Translations under genes and position numbers: made by a program | The notes under the pieces: model-generated | Database searches by the model: none | Told to the model about the DNA's origin: nothing | The model's input: the letters and a program-made list of their open reading frames with translations, nothing else | Source of the DNA: Lactobacillaceae bacterium AF64-9pH9TA | GTDB taxonomy: Bacteria; Bacillota; Bacilli; Lactobacillales; Lactobacillaceae | Direction: 5' to 3' | Length of the DNA: 64,000 nt | Assembly: GCA_027681045.1 (NCBI GenBank) | Contig: JAQDCK010000001.1 | Span: forward strand, 204,425-268,424 | Shown here: positions 19,774 to 28,976 of the stretch, piece by piece | Layout of the letters: each line of letters starts with the position of its first letter | How positions within the stretch are numbered: position 1 is the first letter of the stretch

Positions 19774-21051
19774 TTAGTCTTGAGCTGGGAAGAAGTCGAG
19801 ACGTTCGCCGTCACCGAGTTGTTCTTCGATTCTCAACAATTGGTTGTACTTTTCAACACGTTCTGAACGAGCTGGGGCACCAGTCTTCAGTTGGCCGCCG
19901 TTAGTAGCAACAGCGAAGTCAGCGATGAAGGTGTCACCAGTTTCACCTGAACGGTGAGAAATCATGGTGTTGTAGCCGTGCTTACGTGAAATCCGGATGG
20001 TTTCCAAAGTTTCAGTTACAGTACCGATTTGGTTCAGCTTGATCAATGAAGCGTTACCTGCGCCTTCCTTGATGGCCTTTTCCAGCAAACGTGGGTTGGT
20101 GCAGATAAAGTCGTCAAGAACGATTTGCAGACGGTCCTTGTGGCTTTGAGTGAACTTAACCATACCTTCAGTGTCGTTTTCGTCGTATGGGTCTTCCATT
20201 GAGATCAATTCTGGGAATTCTGCGAGCAACTTGTCGTAGTATTCTGCCAATTGGTCACCGTCAAGAACCTTGCCTTCCAGGTGGTACTTGCCGTCTTCCT
20301 TGTTGTAGTAGTATGAAGCGGCACAGTCACAAGCGATGGCAATGTCTTCGCCAGGAACGTAACCAGCACGTTCGATAGCTTCGTGCAAAGCCTTCAAAGC
20401 TTCTTCTGAGTCCTTCATGTTAGGAGCGAAACCACCTTCGTCACCCAAGCCAGTTTCGTAACCCTTTTCTTCCAAAACCTTCTTCAAGGTGTGGTAAGTG
20501 TTAACGATCTTTTCGAAGCCGTCACGGAATGAAGTCTTCTTAACTGGAGTGATCATGAATTCTTGGATGTCGATGCCGTTGTCAGCGTGTTCACCACCGT
20601 TGATAACGTTGTGGAAAGTTTGAGGCATTGACAAGTCAGTACCGCCAAGGTAACGGTAAAGAGGTTGGTGGGTAGCCTTAGCAGCTGCTACAGCAGTAGC
20701 CATTGAAGTACCCAAGATAGCGTTAGCGCCCAACTTACCCTTGTTTGGAGTACCGTCAAGTTCGATCATAGCCTTGTCGATAGCTGGTTGGTTGAATGGG
20801 TCTGCGCCTTGCAGTTCGTTGTTGATGGCAGTGTTAACGTTGTTAACAGCCTTCATAACACCCTTGCCGCCCAAACGTGAGCCACCGTCACGCAATTCAA
20901 CAGCTTCGTTTTCACCAGTTGAAGCACCAGATGGAACTTCAGCGCGGCCAACTACACCGTTTGACAAAGTAACTTCAACTTCAACAGTTGGGTTACCACG
21001 TGAGTCAAAGATTTCTCTAGCATGAACGTTTTCAATAACAACCTTGGTCAT
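19774..21051 (-). CDS. eno: Enolase (phosphopyruvate hydratase)
   Basis: 425 residues. Family motifs: IFDSRGNPTVEVEV, PSGASTGENEAVELRDG, GDEGGFAPN, the Mg ligand loops SMEDPYDEND and DDFICTNP, LIKLNQIGTVTET, and the signature SHRSGETGDTFIADFAVA. It interconverts 2-phosphoglycerate and phosphoenolpyruvate in glycolysis; lactobacillus enolases are also often surface-exposed. AAGGAGGA precedes the ATG. Codon use is extremely biased, like dnaK. Monocistronic with a strong promoter and terminator. Confidence 0.98.
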   Translation of the reverse strand: MTKVVIENVHAREIFDSRGNPTVEVEVTLSNGVVGRAEVPSGASTGENEAVELRDGGSRLGGKGVMKAVNNVNTAINNELQGADPFNQPAIDKAMIELDGTPNKGKLGANAILGTSMATAVAAAKATHQPLYRYLGGTDLSMPQTFHNVINGGEHADNGIDIQEFMITPVKKTSFRDGFEKIVNTYHTLKKVLEEKGYETGLGDEGGFAPNMKDSEEALKALHEAIERAGYVPGEDIAIACDCAASYYYNKEDGKYHLEGKVLDGDQLAEYYDKLLAEFPELISMEDPYDENDTEGMVKFTQSHKDRLQIVLDDFICTNPRLLEKAIKEGAGNASLIKLNQIGTVTETLETIRISRKHGYNTMISHRSGETGDTFIADFAVATNGGQLKTGAPARSERVEKYNQLLRIEEQLGDGERLDFFPAQD

Positions 21052-21073
21052 TAAAAAATCCTCCTTAAAATAT

Positions 21074-21113
21074 GCTGGCGGAGGAATTCTCCGACAGCAA
21101 GAGCATTCGCTCT
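21074..21113 (-). promoter_or_regulatory. Two hairpins in the eno 5' untranslated region
   Basis: GCTGGCGGAG / CTCCGACAGC (21074-21098, one mismatch, loop GAATT) and AGAGC-ATTC-GCTCT (21100-21113) lie between the eno promoter and ribosome site. They probably stabilise a highly expressed mRNA. Confidence 0.5.
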
Positions 21114-21131
21114 GTAATTATTTACAAGTTC

Positions 21132-21160
21132 ATTATAGTATAAGCTTGTGAATCCGTAAA
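21132..21160 (-). promoter_or_regulatory. eno promoter
   Basis: Minus strand TTTACG (21160-21155) - 17 - TATAAT (21137-21132), about 80 bases before the start codon. Confidence 0.75.
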
Positions 21161-21358
21161 CAGCTAGTTCTTTGAAAACGATTCCAAAAACAGTTTTTTT
21201 ACAAATTTTACTTTTTGCTAAGAAAGTTTGGTAAAAAATCCAAGTTTGAAAGCGGTTAGTGAAAAAATTCCCCGCTTAAGGAAAAACTGTTAAAATAGAT
21301 TTAGAAACAGACAAGGCAGGAAAAGCTGCCAGAAACAATGTAGAATCGGGATAATATT

Positions 21359-22195
21359 ATGGAAAACGTGAGACTGATAGTTGATTCAAGCGCCAATACT
21401 TTGACCGACCCAAGCCGCGGCCTTGAGGTCGTGCCACTGACTTTGACCATCGGCCAGGAAAATTGGCTGGATGACGAGCAGCTGGACATGGGCGCTTTTT
21501 TGAACAAGATGGAGGCCAGCCAGGAGGCAGGCAAGACTGCCGCGCCAAGTATCCAGCGCTGGCTGGATAGTTTGGAGGGCTGCGAGAAGGCAGTGATCGT
21601 GACGATTACCAGCGGCTTGTCGGGGACCTACTCTTCCGCCTTGCAGGCCAGAGACATCTATTTAGAGACCCACCCGCATGCCCAGATCGTGGTCGTTGAC
21701 TCCCGGTCAGCCGGTCCGGAACTGGAAGTAATCCTGGAAGGGATCGAAAGCATTCTTAAAGATGACAAGCTCCGTTTTGCTGACTTGGAAGCCAGAATTG
21801 CCGAATACCGGACCAAGACTCACTTGCTTTTCGTCCTCCAGTCCCTGCGAAACCTGTCCTTAAACGGCCGGGTGTCGCCAGCCGTGGCCAAAATTGCGGG
21901 GATGCTGAAGATCAATTTAATCGGGACGGCCAGCGTTGACGGTGACTTGCAGCCTTTGACCAAGGCCAGAGGAATGAAGAAGGCCCTGCGGGAACTGGTC
22001 AAGCAGATGAAGGAAAAGAAGTACCAGGGCGGCCGGGTCGTGATTGACCACTGCGAAAACGAGGCTGATGCTGAGAAGCTAAAGGAATTGCTGCTAGCAG
22101 AATATCCGGAGGCTGAGATTACCATCCGGCCAATGCGGGGCCTGTGCTCTTTCTACGCGGAAAGAGGGGGGCTCATGGTCGGCTTTCACAATTAA
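21359..22195 (+). CDS. DegV family fatty-acid-binding protein (first copy)
   Basis: 278 residues. DegV features: N-terminal LIVDSSANTL, VTITSGLSGTYSSALQARDI, and VVVDSRSAGPELEVI, with a C-terminal RPMRGLCSFYAERGGLMVGF. Such FakB-type proteins bind fatty acids for FakA kinase. A second DegV is at 32161, so lipid selectivity may differ. No strong ribosome site precedes the ATG. Followed by a terminator. Confidence 0.87.
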   Translation: MENVRLIVDSSANTLTDPSRGLEVVPLTLTIGQENWLDDEQLDMGAFLNKMEASQEAGKTAAPSIQRWLDSLEGCEKAVIVTITSGLSGTYSSALQARDIYLETHPHAQIVVVDSRSAGPELEVILEGIESILKDDKLRFADLEARIAEYRTKTHLLFVLQSLRNLSLNGRVSPAVAKIAGMLKINLIGTASVDGDLQPLTKARGMKKALRELVKQMKEKKYQGGRVVIDHCENEADAEKLKELLLAEYPEAEITIRPMRGLCSFYAERGGLMVGFHN

Positions 22196-22207
22196 TAAGC
22201 TGAAAAA

Positions 22208-22250
22208 TAAAAAATCCAGGGTTCTGTTAAGTTAGAACTCTGGATTTTTT
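22208..22250. terminator. Terminator between degV and the PAP2 gene
   Basis: AAAAATCCAGGGTTCT pairs with AGAACTCTGGATTTTTT (one wobble) around an 8-base loop; works for both convergent genes. Confidence 0.88.
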
Positions 22251-22290
22251 GCTCCTATATATCCTTATCGTCTCTGTTATGTATTATCTC

Positions 22291-22878
22291 TTACTTCAAA
22301 AATAGGGCAGCATAGATTGTCTGCACCACTGTAAAACAGAAGACCGACAAGGCCACGGCTCCCAGGACGTCTGACGGGTAGTGGGCCCGGAGGTTAAGGC
22401 GGGAGATAACCACAAAGAGCCAGTAGACCAAAAGAATTACGGCAAAGAACTGGTCAAATTCCCGTCTGAGCAGGGCGTAAAGAATCAAGCACATGGTCGT
22501 CGCCCCTAAGACATGGCCGCTGGGGAAGCTGTAGCCTTCTTCTTCAGACAAGTGGGCATGTGGACGGCTCCGCTTGACCAGGTGCTTGACGATAAAGCCG
22601 GCCGCGTCGGTCACCCCTAAGGTGGCCAGGACCCAAAGGCCGAGCCGGTAATTGTCTTCGTTTAAGAGCAGGCCGGCAATCAAGACGTCCCAGACAATGA
22701 CCAGCTTGGGCTCGTTGATGAAGGCGATGATCTTCCAAAAAATATTCTTCTGTGTCCGCACCAGTTTCTTGTGCAGCTTCCGGTCCAGGCGGTTGAAGGC
22801 TGGGGAATAGAGAATGTTGAGGATCAAGACCAGCAGGACCAGCCCTGAGATTGTCAGTGAGATAAGGTCGACTTGCAA
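22291..22878 (-). CDS. PAP2-family membrane phosphatase
   Basis: 195 residues with about five to six membrane helices and the three acid phosphatase motifs: KHLVKRSRP, YSFPSGH and SRLNLRAHYPSDVLGA, supplying the catalytic His pair, Lys and Arg. Likely substrates are phosphatidic acid, phosphatidylglycerophosphate or undecaprenyl pyrophosphate. The TTG start at 22878 follows GAAGGAAAA. It has its own promoter. Confidence 0.88.
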   Translation of the reverse strand: MQVDLISLTISGLVLLVLILNILYSPAFNRLDRKLHKKLVRTQKNIFWKIIAFINEPKLVIVWDVLIAGLLLNEDNYRLGLWVLATLGVTDAAGFIVKHLVKRSRPHAHLSEEEGYSFPSGHVLGATTMCLILYALLRREFDQFFAVILLVYWLFVVISRLNLRAHYPSDVLGAVALSVFCFTVVQTIYAALFLK

Positions 22879-22909
22879 ATTTTCATTTTCCTTCTAGCAA
22901 ACTTGACTT

Positions 22910-22973
22910 GTCCGGATAAAAACAACCGGACTTTTACGGAAAATATTCTACACGTCCGCGGCAGGAAAATCAA
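22910..22973 (-). promoter_or_regulatory. PAP2-gene promoter and leader hairpin
   Basis: Minus strand TTGATT (22973-22968) - 17 - TAGAAT (22950-22945), then GTCCGG ... CCGGAC (22931-22910), a perfect 6-bp stem with a 10-base loop in the leader. Confidence 0.6.
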
Positions 22974-23122
22974 CCAATACAGGAAGCGCATACAAAGCTG
23001 GTAAAAGTCGGCCAAAAATAATGAAACCGCTTGCTTCACAAAGGGCTTTTTGTTAAATTAGACCAGGAGAAAAATAACAACATATAAACGGTAAATAGTG
23101 TTAGGAGCTTGTTTAGGAGAAA

Positions 23123-23947
23123 ATGAGAACGAGAAAGAAAATTTGCGATATGAATGTGGCGGTGGTTGACCGGCAGAATCTGCCGGTCTTGCTGGCTAGC
23201 GGGAAAATAGCCGCCCAGGCTGACGAGGACTACCAGATAAACCAGAAGACGGTCGCAGTCTACGACTTCCAGATGGACCTGCTTTTGGGCAAGTACCGGA
23301 CGATTATTTATGACGCTGCTGCCGGCTGGGTCTTGCTTAAAAAGAAGACATGCCGCCGCCTGGTTCATGAACTGAGAAAGAAGGAGCCAGCCCACGAACT
23401 GACTATTAAAAAGCAGCTCTGCCGGCAGATTGGAATGTCCGACCAGTACGTGCAGTCTTTTGGCTCGTACGCCTATTTCTCTTTTTTTATCATGCGCCAC
23501 AAGCCGCTTGACCTGGTGGGCCTGCACCAAATGAAGCTGTTTGAGTGCCTTGACAATCACGGCCTTTTTCTGACTTTAGATCGGCAGTACTGCTTTAGCC
23601 TGGAGATGCCCAGACAATCTGGCCGGGGCCAGCAGATCCTGCAGGACTGCATTACCCACAACGCTGCCTTCTTGCACCTGGCAAGCGCCCGTGCAGCCAG
23701 CTGGGGCTGCCAGTTAAAACCGGTCAGCCGCAAGTCTCTCTTAAACGACCCGGCTTATATCAGACAAAGCCGGCTGGCGGAAATCAGGGCCATGGATCCC
23801 CGGCAGATTTTGGAAGAAGCAGAGGAGAACTACTTAAACTATTGCTCAGAGGAATTTTTGAAGGAATTCCGGGCCTGGAACTGGGGCAAGCAGGACATGC
23901 GGCAGTTGATCAACTACTGCAATAAGTCCTTTAATGAAATCAAATAA
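23123..23947 (+). CDS. Unrecognised 274-residue protein, possibly ComK-like
   Basis: AGGAGAAA precedes the ATG, and the frame is long with ordinary codon use, so it is a real gene. It is basic and Cys-containing, with no signal or membrane segment. The middle (VAVYDFQMDLLLGKYRTIIY ... KKKTCRRLVHEL) and LVGLHQMKLFECLDNHGLFL ... QQILQDCITHNAAFLHLASA faintly recall the competence regulator ComK, but the protein is longer by a C-terminal extension (about 210-274) and lacks the usual GR motif. I cannot assign a function. It stands alone, ended by a strong terminator, beside a convergent LysR gene. Confidence 0.7.
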   Translation: MRTRKKICDMNVAVVDRQNLPVLLASGKIAAQADEDYQINQKTVAVYDFQMDLLLGKYRTIIYDAAAGWVLLKKKTCRRLVHELRKKEPAHELTIKKQLCRQIGMSDQYVQSFGSYAYFSFFIMRHKPLDLVGLHQMKLFECLDNHGLFLTLDRQYCFSLEMPRQSGRGQQILQDCITHNAAFLHLASARAASWGCQLKPVSRKSLLNDPAYIRQSRLAEIRAMDPRQILEEAEENYLNYCSEEFLKEFRAWNWGKQDMRQLINYCNKSFNEIK

Positions 23948-23970
23948 CTCAAGGCGAAAAAACAGCAATG

Positions 23971-24001
23971 AAAAATGCTCATCAACCGATGAGCATTTTT
24001 T
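23971..24001. terminator. Bidirectional terminator
   Basis: Perfect 13-bp stem AAAAATGCTCATC / GATGAGCATTTTT with an AACC loop, between the convergent 274-residue protein gene and LysR gene. Confidence 0.9.
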
Positions 24002-24015
24002 GTATACTTATAATC

Positions 24016-24918
24016 TTAGCCCAGATTTTGTGCCTTGAGCCAGTTCATCAAGTCCAGGACGTGTTCGTCGAGGACATCCTTGCAAGTGAAGAGGGTTAGG
24101 TCTGAGCTGACCTTGACGTCCAGTGGAACCCGCTTTAGGCCGTTGACTTCGCAATTGTCGTCATCAAGCGGGCCGGTGTACGGCTGGATAGCCAGGCCTT
24201 GCTGGGTGTAAACCATCATGGTTTGCGCCACGACATTGTTGGCAAAGAAGATCCGGCTTTGTTTGCAGTTCTTTTCAATCCGGTCCTGCATCAAGGTAAT
24301 CAGCGGTGATGAACAAGAAAGGTCCAGGAAAACCAGGTCTTTGCCGTCCAGGTCCTTTTCTGAAAGCAGGTCCTTTTCAGCCAGAGGGTGGTCACTTGGC
24401 ACCAGGGTGCACCACTTCAACTTGCCGATCGTGTAGGCGGTGAAGTCCGGGAATTTCGGCATGGCTTCCGGAGTAGACAAGACCAGGTCAAGCTCGTGGG
24501 AGGCCAGCTTCTCAAAGAGAACCGGGCTGCTTTCAACGAAGAATTCGATATTGACGGTGTCACGGCTTCTGCGGAACTGGCGGATCAAGCCAGGAAGCAT
24601 CAGCTGCTCGGCCAGAATCCCGATTAAGCCAACCTTCAAGGTGATTTGTCCTTCTGACATGGCGATCCGCTTGGCCTTGGAAATGGCGGTCCGGTAGTCG
24701 TTCAATTCGCTCTTGATGCTGTTGTACAAAGACCGGCCGGCCGGGGTCAGCAGCATCTTGCGGCGGGAGCGGCTGAACAGCTGGTAGCCCAGTTGCTTCT
24801 CGATTGAGGATATGGCCAGGGAAACAGCTGGCTGGGACATGTTCATGTTTTGTGCAGTCTTGGTAAAGCTCTGCGTCTGCGCGGCGTTTACAAAGATCTC
24901 TAGGTGTTCGATTCTCAC
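24016..24918 (-). CDS. LysR-family transcriptional regulator
   Basis: 300 residues: helix-turn-helix MRIEHLEIFVNAAQTQSFTK / TAQNMNMSQPAVSLAISSIE and an effector domain of the CysB/CpsY type. GTG start about 12 bases after GAGGAG. Upstream lies a 400-base AT-rich region and then the ABC exporter genes, so it may regulate them; this rests only on position. Effector unknown. Confidence 0.88.
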   Translation of the reverse strand: MRIEHLEIFVNAAQTQSFTKTAQNMNMSQPAVSLAISSIEKQLGYQLFSRSRRKMLLTPAGRSLYNSIKSELNDYRTAISKAKRIAMSEGQITLKVGLIGILAEQLMLPGLIRQFRRSRDTVNIEFFVESSPVLFEKLASHELDLVLSTPEAMPKFPDFTAYTIGKLKWCTLVPSDHPLAEKDLLSEKDLDGKDLVFLDLSCSSPLITLMQDRIEKNCKQSRIFFANNVVAQTMMVYTQQGLAIQPYTGPLDDDNCEVNGLKRVPLDVKVSSDLTLFTCKDVLDEHVLDLMNWLKAQNLG

Positions 24919-25253
24919 GGGTTTACTAAGCTCCTCATAATAATAAAGATTGAAATGTCGGATATATATGCTACGCGTATCAAACAGTTCTGATATAATA
25001 ATATATCAATTCCTCAAGAAATAAAAACACTTGTTATTAAAAAAATCGAAACTTTTAAAAAAAGCAATTTTTCCCTAACAATTTCTAATTTTCCCGGTTA
25101 GAAAAGCTGCCAGGCAAAAGAAATTGAGGTATTAACAATGAAAAGGTGTTCATTGTTTAGTATTATGACTAAACTTTATTGCTAATCCTGTAAAAAATCA
25201 AGTGGTAAACTCGGAAAAATGATCGATTTAGAAATAAATTTAGAAATATGTAC
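24919..25253. promoter_or_regulatory. AT-rich intergenic region with palindromes
   Basis: No gene seen. GATATA-ATAA-TATATC (24992-25007) is a perfect palindrome near the LysR start. AACAATGAA (25134-25142) and TTCATTGTT (25149-25157) form a perfect 9-bp inverted repeat with a 6-base gap, extended imperfectly on both sides. TTTAGAAATA occurs twice in tandem near 25228-25248. Confidence 0.5.
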
Positions 25254-25302
25254 TTGTTGATTTTAATAAGAATAAAGTATGATAGAATTTCGAAGTATCG
25301 AA
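25254..25302 (+). promoter_or_regulatory. Promoter of the ABC exporter operon
   Basis: TTGTTG (25254-25259) - 18 - TATGAT (25278-25283), followed by the small palindrome TTCGA-AGTA-TCGAA (25289-25302) at the likely start site. Confidence 0.55.
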
Positions 25303-25321
25303 TAAATTAAGGAAGTGGAAC

Positions 25322-27064
25322 ATGAAATACGTCTTTATCTACCTCAAAGACTATAAAAAAGAAAGTATTCTGGCCCCGCTTTTCAAGCTGCTGGAAGCCC
25401 TGTTTGACCTCTTCGTTCCCCTGGTCGTGGCCAGGATCATCGATTACGGGATCAAAGAAAGAAACCAGGCCTATGTTTTCCAGCAGGTTGGCCTCTTGGC
25501 CCTTTTGGCCCTTTTGGGGATCACGGCCAGCATTACTGCCCAGTGGTTTGCCGCCAAGGCCAGCGTGGGCCTGGCCAGCCAGTTGCGGCAAGCGGCTTTT
25601 GACAAGGTGGAAAAGTTCAGTTTTGCCAACCTGGACCAGCTGCCGCCCAGTACCTTGATCACCCGCTTGACCAGTGATATCAACCAGGTGCAGACCGGCT
25701 GCAACATGGCTTTGCGCCTCTTATTAAGAAGTCCTTTTATCGTCTTTGGGTCAATGATCGCGGCTTTCACGGTCAATGTTAAAGCGGCCTTGATCTTTGC
25801 CGTGGCGATTCCGCTTTTAGCCCTGGTCGTTTTTGGCATCATGCTGGTCAGCATCCCCCTTTACCGGAAGGTGCAGAAGCGGCTGGATGAAATTACCCGC
25901 CTAAGCAATGAAAACCTGACCGGGGTCCGGGTCATCCGGGCCTTCAGAAAAGAAGGAGCCGCCGTGGCCAAATTTGATGAAAAAGTTTCCGCCATGACCA
26001 AGCTGAACGAGTTTGTCGGCCGCCTGTCAGCCGCCATGAACCCGGTGACTTATGTCATGATCAACATCGCGGCCATCGTCTTGATTCAAGTTGGCGCCAT
26101 CCAGGTAAATACCGGAGCAATGGCTCAAGGGCAAGTGGTGGCTCTTTACAACTACCTGGCCCAAATGATCGTGGAACTAATCAAGCTAGCCAGCCTGATT
26201 ATCACCATCAACCGGGCCTGGGCCTGCGGGGACCGGGTTGGCCAGGTTCTGGCCACGGAAAATGACTTGATTTATCCTGAAGCAGGTCCAAAGGTCACAA
26301 ACAGTCAGGTTAATTTTAAAAATGTTTCCTTTACCTATCCGGCAGCCTCAGCGCCGGCCGTTTCAAACTTGACCTTTACGATCAAGCCGGCCACGACTGT
26401 TGGCATTATCGGGGGGACGGGCAGCGGCAAGAGCACCCTCTTGAAGCTGTTGACCCGCTTTTATGACTGCGGGGAAGGGGAGATCAAGCTGGGCGGATTT
26501 TCCTTAAAAGACATAACCCAAGAGCAACTGCTGGACCAGTATGCCCTGGTGCCGCAAAAGGCCCAGCTTTTTGCCGGCAGTATCCGGGACAACCTGCTGA
26601 TGGGCAGGCTGGAGGCTAGTGATGAAGACTTGTGGCGGGCACTGGAATTGGCCCAGGCGAAAGACGTAGTCTTGGCTAAGCCCGGCCAGCTGGACTTTCA
26701 GCTCGAGCAGGAAGGCAGAAACCTTTCCGGCGGGCAAAAACAGCGTTTGACCATCGCCCGGGCCCTGGTCAAGCAGGCTCCGCTTTTGATCTTGGATGAC
26801 AGCGACAGCGCCCTGGACCTGGCAACGGGGGCGCGTCTGCGGCAGGCTCTGGCCAGCTTGAAGGACGTAACTAAGATTCTGGTTTCCCAGCGGGCTTCCA
26901 GCATCATGCAGGCTGACCAGATCTTGGTCTTAGACGATGGCAAACTGGTGGCCAGCGGCAAGCACGAGGAGCTTTTGGCCGACTGCCAGGTCTACCAGGA
27001 AATCTATTATTCCCAGTTACCGAAGGAAAAAGAAGCGAAGGAAGATAAGGAGGGGAGCCGATGA
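25322..27064 (+). CDS. ABC exporter half-transporter with degenerate ATP site (BmrC/LmrC type)
   Basis: 580 residues: six membrane helices (about 1-310) and an ATPase domain with Walker A GGTGSGKST, signature LSGGQKQRLTIARAL, but Walker B LLILDDSDSALD with Asp in place of the catalytic Glu, and switch VSQRASS with Gln for His. These losses are the mark of the non-hydrolytic partner in heterodimeric multidrug exporters. AAGGAAGTGGAAC precedes the ATG. Its stop overlaps the partner start by four bases. Confidence 0.92.
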   Translation: MKYVFIYLKDYKKESILAPLFKLLEALFDLFVPLVVARIIDYGIKERNQAYVFQQVGLLALLALLGITASITAQWFAAKASVGLASQLRQAAFDKVEKFSFANLDQLPPSTLITRLTSDINQVQTGCNMALRLLLRSPFIVFGSMIAAFTVNVKAALIFAVAIPLLALVVFGIMLVSIPLYRKVQKRLDEITRLSNENLTGVRVIRAFRKEGAAVAKFDEKVSAMTKLNEFVGRLSAAMNPVTYVMINIAAIVLIQVGAIQVNTGAMAQGQVVALYNYLAQMIVELIKLASLIITINRAWACGDRVGQVLATENDLIYPEAGPKVTNSQVNFKNVSFTYPAASAPAVSNLTFTIKPATTVGIIGGTGSGKSTLLKLLTRFYDCGEGEIKLGGFSLKDITQEQLLDQYALVPQKAQLFAGSIRDNLLMGRLEASDEDLWRALELAQAKDVVLAKPGQLDFQLEQEGRNLSGGQKQRLTIARALVKQAPLLILDDSDSALDLATGARLRQALASLKDVTKILVSQRASSIMQADQILVLDDGKLVASGKHEELLADCQVYQEIYYSQLPKEKEAKEDKEGSR

Positions 27065-28833
27065 AAAAGCAAGACAAGAAAATGGACAGCTGGCAGGCCA
27101 TGAAGCAGCTTCTGCCAATTATCGGCCGCTACCGCCTTCTCTTATTCATCAGCATAATTCTGGCGGCAGTCTCCGTTATCCTCCAGCTTTATGTGCCGAT
27201 CATCTTTGGCCGGGCCATTGACCAGATTGTCGGCACTGGCAAAGTTGACTTTCCGGTTATTGGCCAGGACCTGGTCCAGATTTTAATCTTGGTGCTTGTC
27301 TCAGCCGCCGCCACCTGGCTGATGGGCTTGATCAACAATAAACTGACCTACCGGACCGTCCAGGATATCCGGGAAAAGGCCATCCGGCAGCTGCAGCTTT
27401 TGCCCTTGTCATATTTGGACCAGCACCCAAGTGGGGACATTGTTTCCAGAATAATTGCTGACACTGACCAGCTCTCTGATGGCCTGCTCTTAGGCTTTTC
27501 CCAGCTTTTCTCCGGCTTGTTCACTATTGTGGCTACCCTGGCCTTCATGCTCAGCCAGTCGGTAGAAATCACCCTCCTGGTTTTGCTCTTGACTCCTTTG
27601 AGTTTCATCGTGGCCCGCTTTATTGCCAGCCGGTCCTACCAGATGTTCAGAAAGCAGAGCCAGACTCGGGGCGAGCAGACCAGCTTGATTGAGGAAATGG
27701 TGAGCGGGGTCAAGGTGGTTAAGGCTTTTGGCTATGAAAAAACTGCCTCAAGTCGCTTCGCTGAAATCAACCACCGCCTGCAAGAATACAGCCAGCAGGC
27801 GACCTTTTATTCCAGCCTGACCAACCCGGCCACCCGCTTTATCAATTCCTTGATTTATGCCCTGGTTGCCTTGGTGGGTGCTTTTGCCATCATGGGCGGG
27901 CGCCTTACGGTTGGGGGGCTCAGCGTTTTGCTGAATTACTCTAACCAGTACATGAAGCCTTTTAACGACATCAGCTCGGTGATTACTGAGCTGCAAAACG
28001 CGGCTGCTTGCGCCGGCCGGGTCTTTGAACTGATCAATGAAGAGGCGGAAGTTGATCCGGTGGACTTAAGCAAGGCTGATGGCAATTTGCTTGAAGTCAA
28101 GACCGGTTCAATCGTCTTTGACCATGTCAACTTCTCCTACCAGGCGGACAAGCCTCTGATCAGGGACTTCAACTTGACTGCTAAGCCGGGGATGCGGGTT
28201 GCCCTGGTCGGGCCGACCGGCTGCGGGAAGACGACCACCATCAACCTGCTCATGCGCTTTTATGACGTGGATTCCGGCGGAATCTACTTAGGCGGCAGAA
28301 ATATCAAGGATATGTCCCGCCATGCCTTGAGAAAAAATTTCGGCATGGTCTTGCAGGATACTTGGCTGGAAGAGGGGACAGTCCGGGACAACCTGGCTTA
28401 CGGCAAGGAAGACGCAACGGATGAAGAAATCATTGAAGCCGCAAAAGCCGCCCACAGCTGGGGCTTTATCCGCCGCCTGCCCCAGGGCCTGGACACGCCC
28501 CTTTCCGCTGACAGCTTAAGCGCCGGGCAAAAGCAGCTGCTCTGCATCACCAGGGTCATGCTGCTGGACCCGCCAATGCTGATTTTGGATGAAGCAACCA
28601 GCTCTATCGATACCCGGACAGAAATGCTGATTCAAGTTGCTTTTGACAAGTTGATGCAGGGCCGGACCAGCTTTGTCGTGGCCCATCGTTTGTCCACGGT
28701 CGTTAATGCTGACTTGATCCTGGTGATGAAGGACGGGCAGATTATTGAACGCGGCAAGCACGCTGACCTTTTGGCTCGGGGCGGCTTTTACAGCCAGCTT
28801 TACCGCAGCCAGTTCGCGAAATTACCTTTATAA
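27061..28833 (+). CDS. ABC exporter half-transporter with catalytic ATP site (BmrD/LmrD type)
   Basis: 590 residues: six membrane helices and an ATPase with Walker A GPTGCGKTT, canonical Walker B MLILDEATSSIDTRTE and switch VVAHRLSTV. Its signature is LSAGQ rather than LSGGQ, which in the heterodimer lines the partner's degenerate site. Together with the upstream gene it forms a complete exporter, probably for hydrophobic drugs or lipids (inferred). Terminator follows. Confidence 0.93.
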   Translation: MKKQDKKMDSWQAMKQLLPIIGRYRLLLFISIILAAVSVILQLYVPIIFGRAIDQIVGTGKVDFPVIGQDLVQILILVLVSAAATWLMGLINNKLTYRTVQDIREKAIRQLQLLPLSYLDQHPSGDIVSRIIADTDQLSDGLLLGFSQLFSGLFTIVATLAFMLSQSVEITLLVLLLTPLSFIVARFIASRSYQMFRKQSQTRGEQTSLIEEMVSGVKVVKAFGYEKTASSRFAEINHRLQEYSQQATFYSSLTNPATRFINSLIYALVALVGAFAIMGGRLTVGGLSVLLNYSNQYMKPFNDISSVITELQNAAACAGRVFELINEEAEVDPVDLSKADGNLLEVKTGSIVFDHVNFSYQADKPLIRDFNLTAKPGMRVALVGPTGCGKTTTINLLMRFYDVDSGGIYLGGRNIKDMSRHALRKNFGMVLQDTWLEEGTVRDNLAYGKEDATDEEIIEAAKAAHSWGFIRRLPQGLDTPLSADSLSAGQKQLLCITRVMLLDPPMLILDEATSSIDTRTEMLIQVAFDKLMQGRTSFVVAHRLSTVVNADLILVMKDGQIIERGKHADLLARGGFYSQLYRSQFAKLPL

Positions 28834-28846
28834 CTGAATGCTTTTT

Positions 28847-28875
28847 AACCGTTCTCTAAGTGAGAGCGGTTTTAA
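28847..28875 (+). terminator. Terminator after the ABC exporter operon
   Basis: AACCGTTCTC / GAGAGCGGTT (one wobble), loop TAAGT, then TTTAATTT. Confidence 0.75.
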
Positions 28876-28976
28876 TTTACAAAACAATTGTAAAAATACT
28901 ATTATTTTTAAGAAAAAAAGATAGAAGAATTTAGTTTAATTACTTAAAAAAGTCTCTAATGACAAAAAATAGCTAG

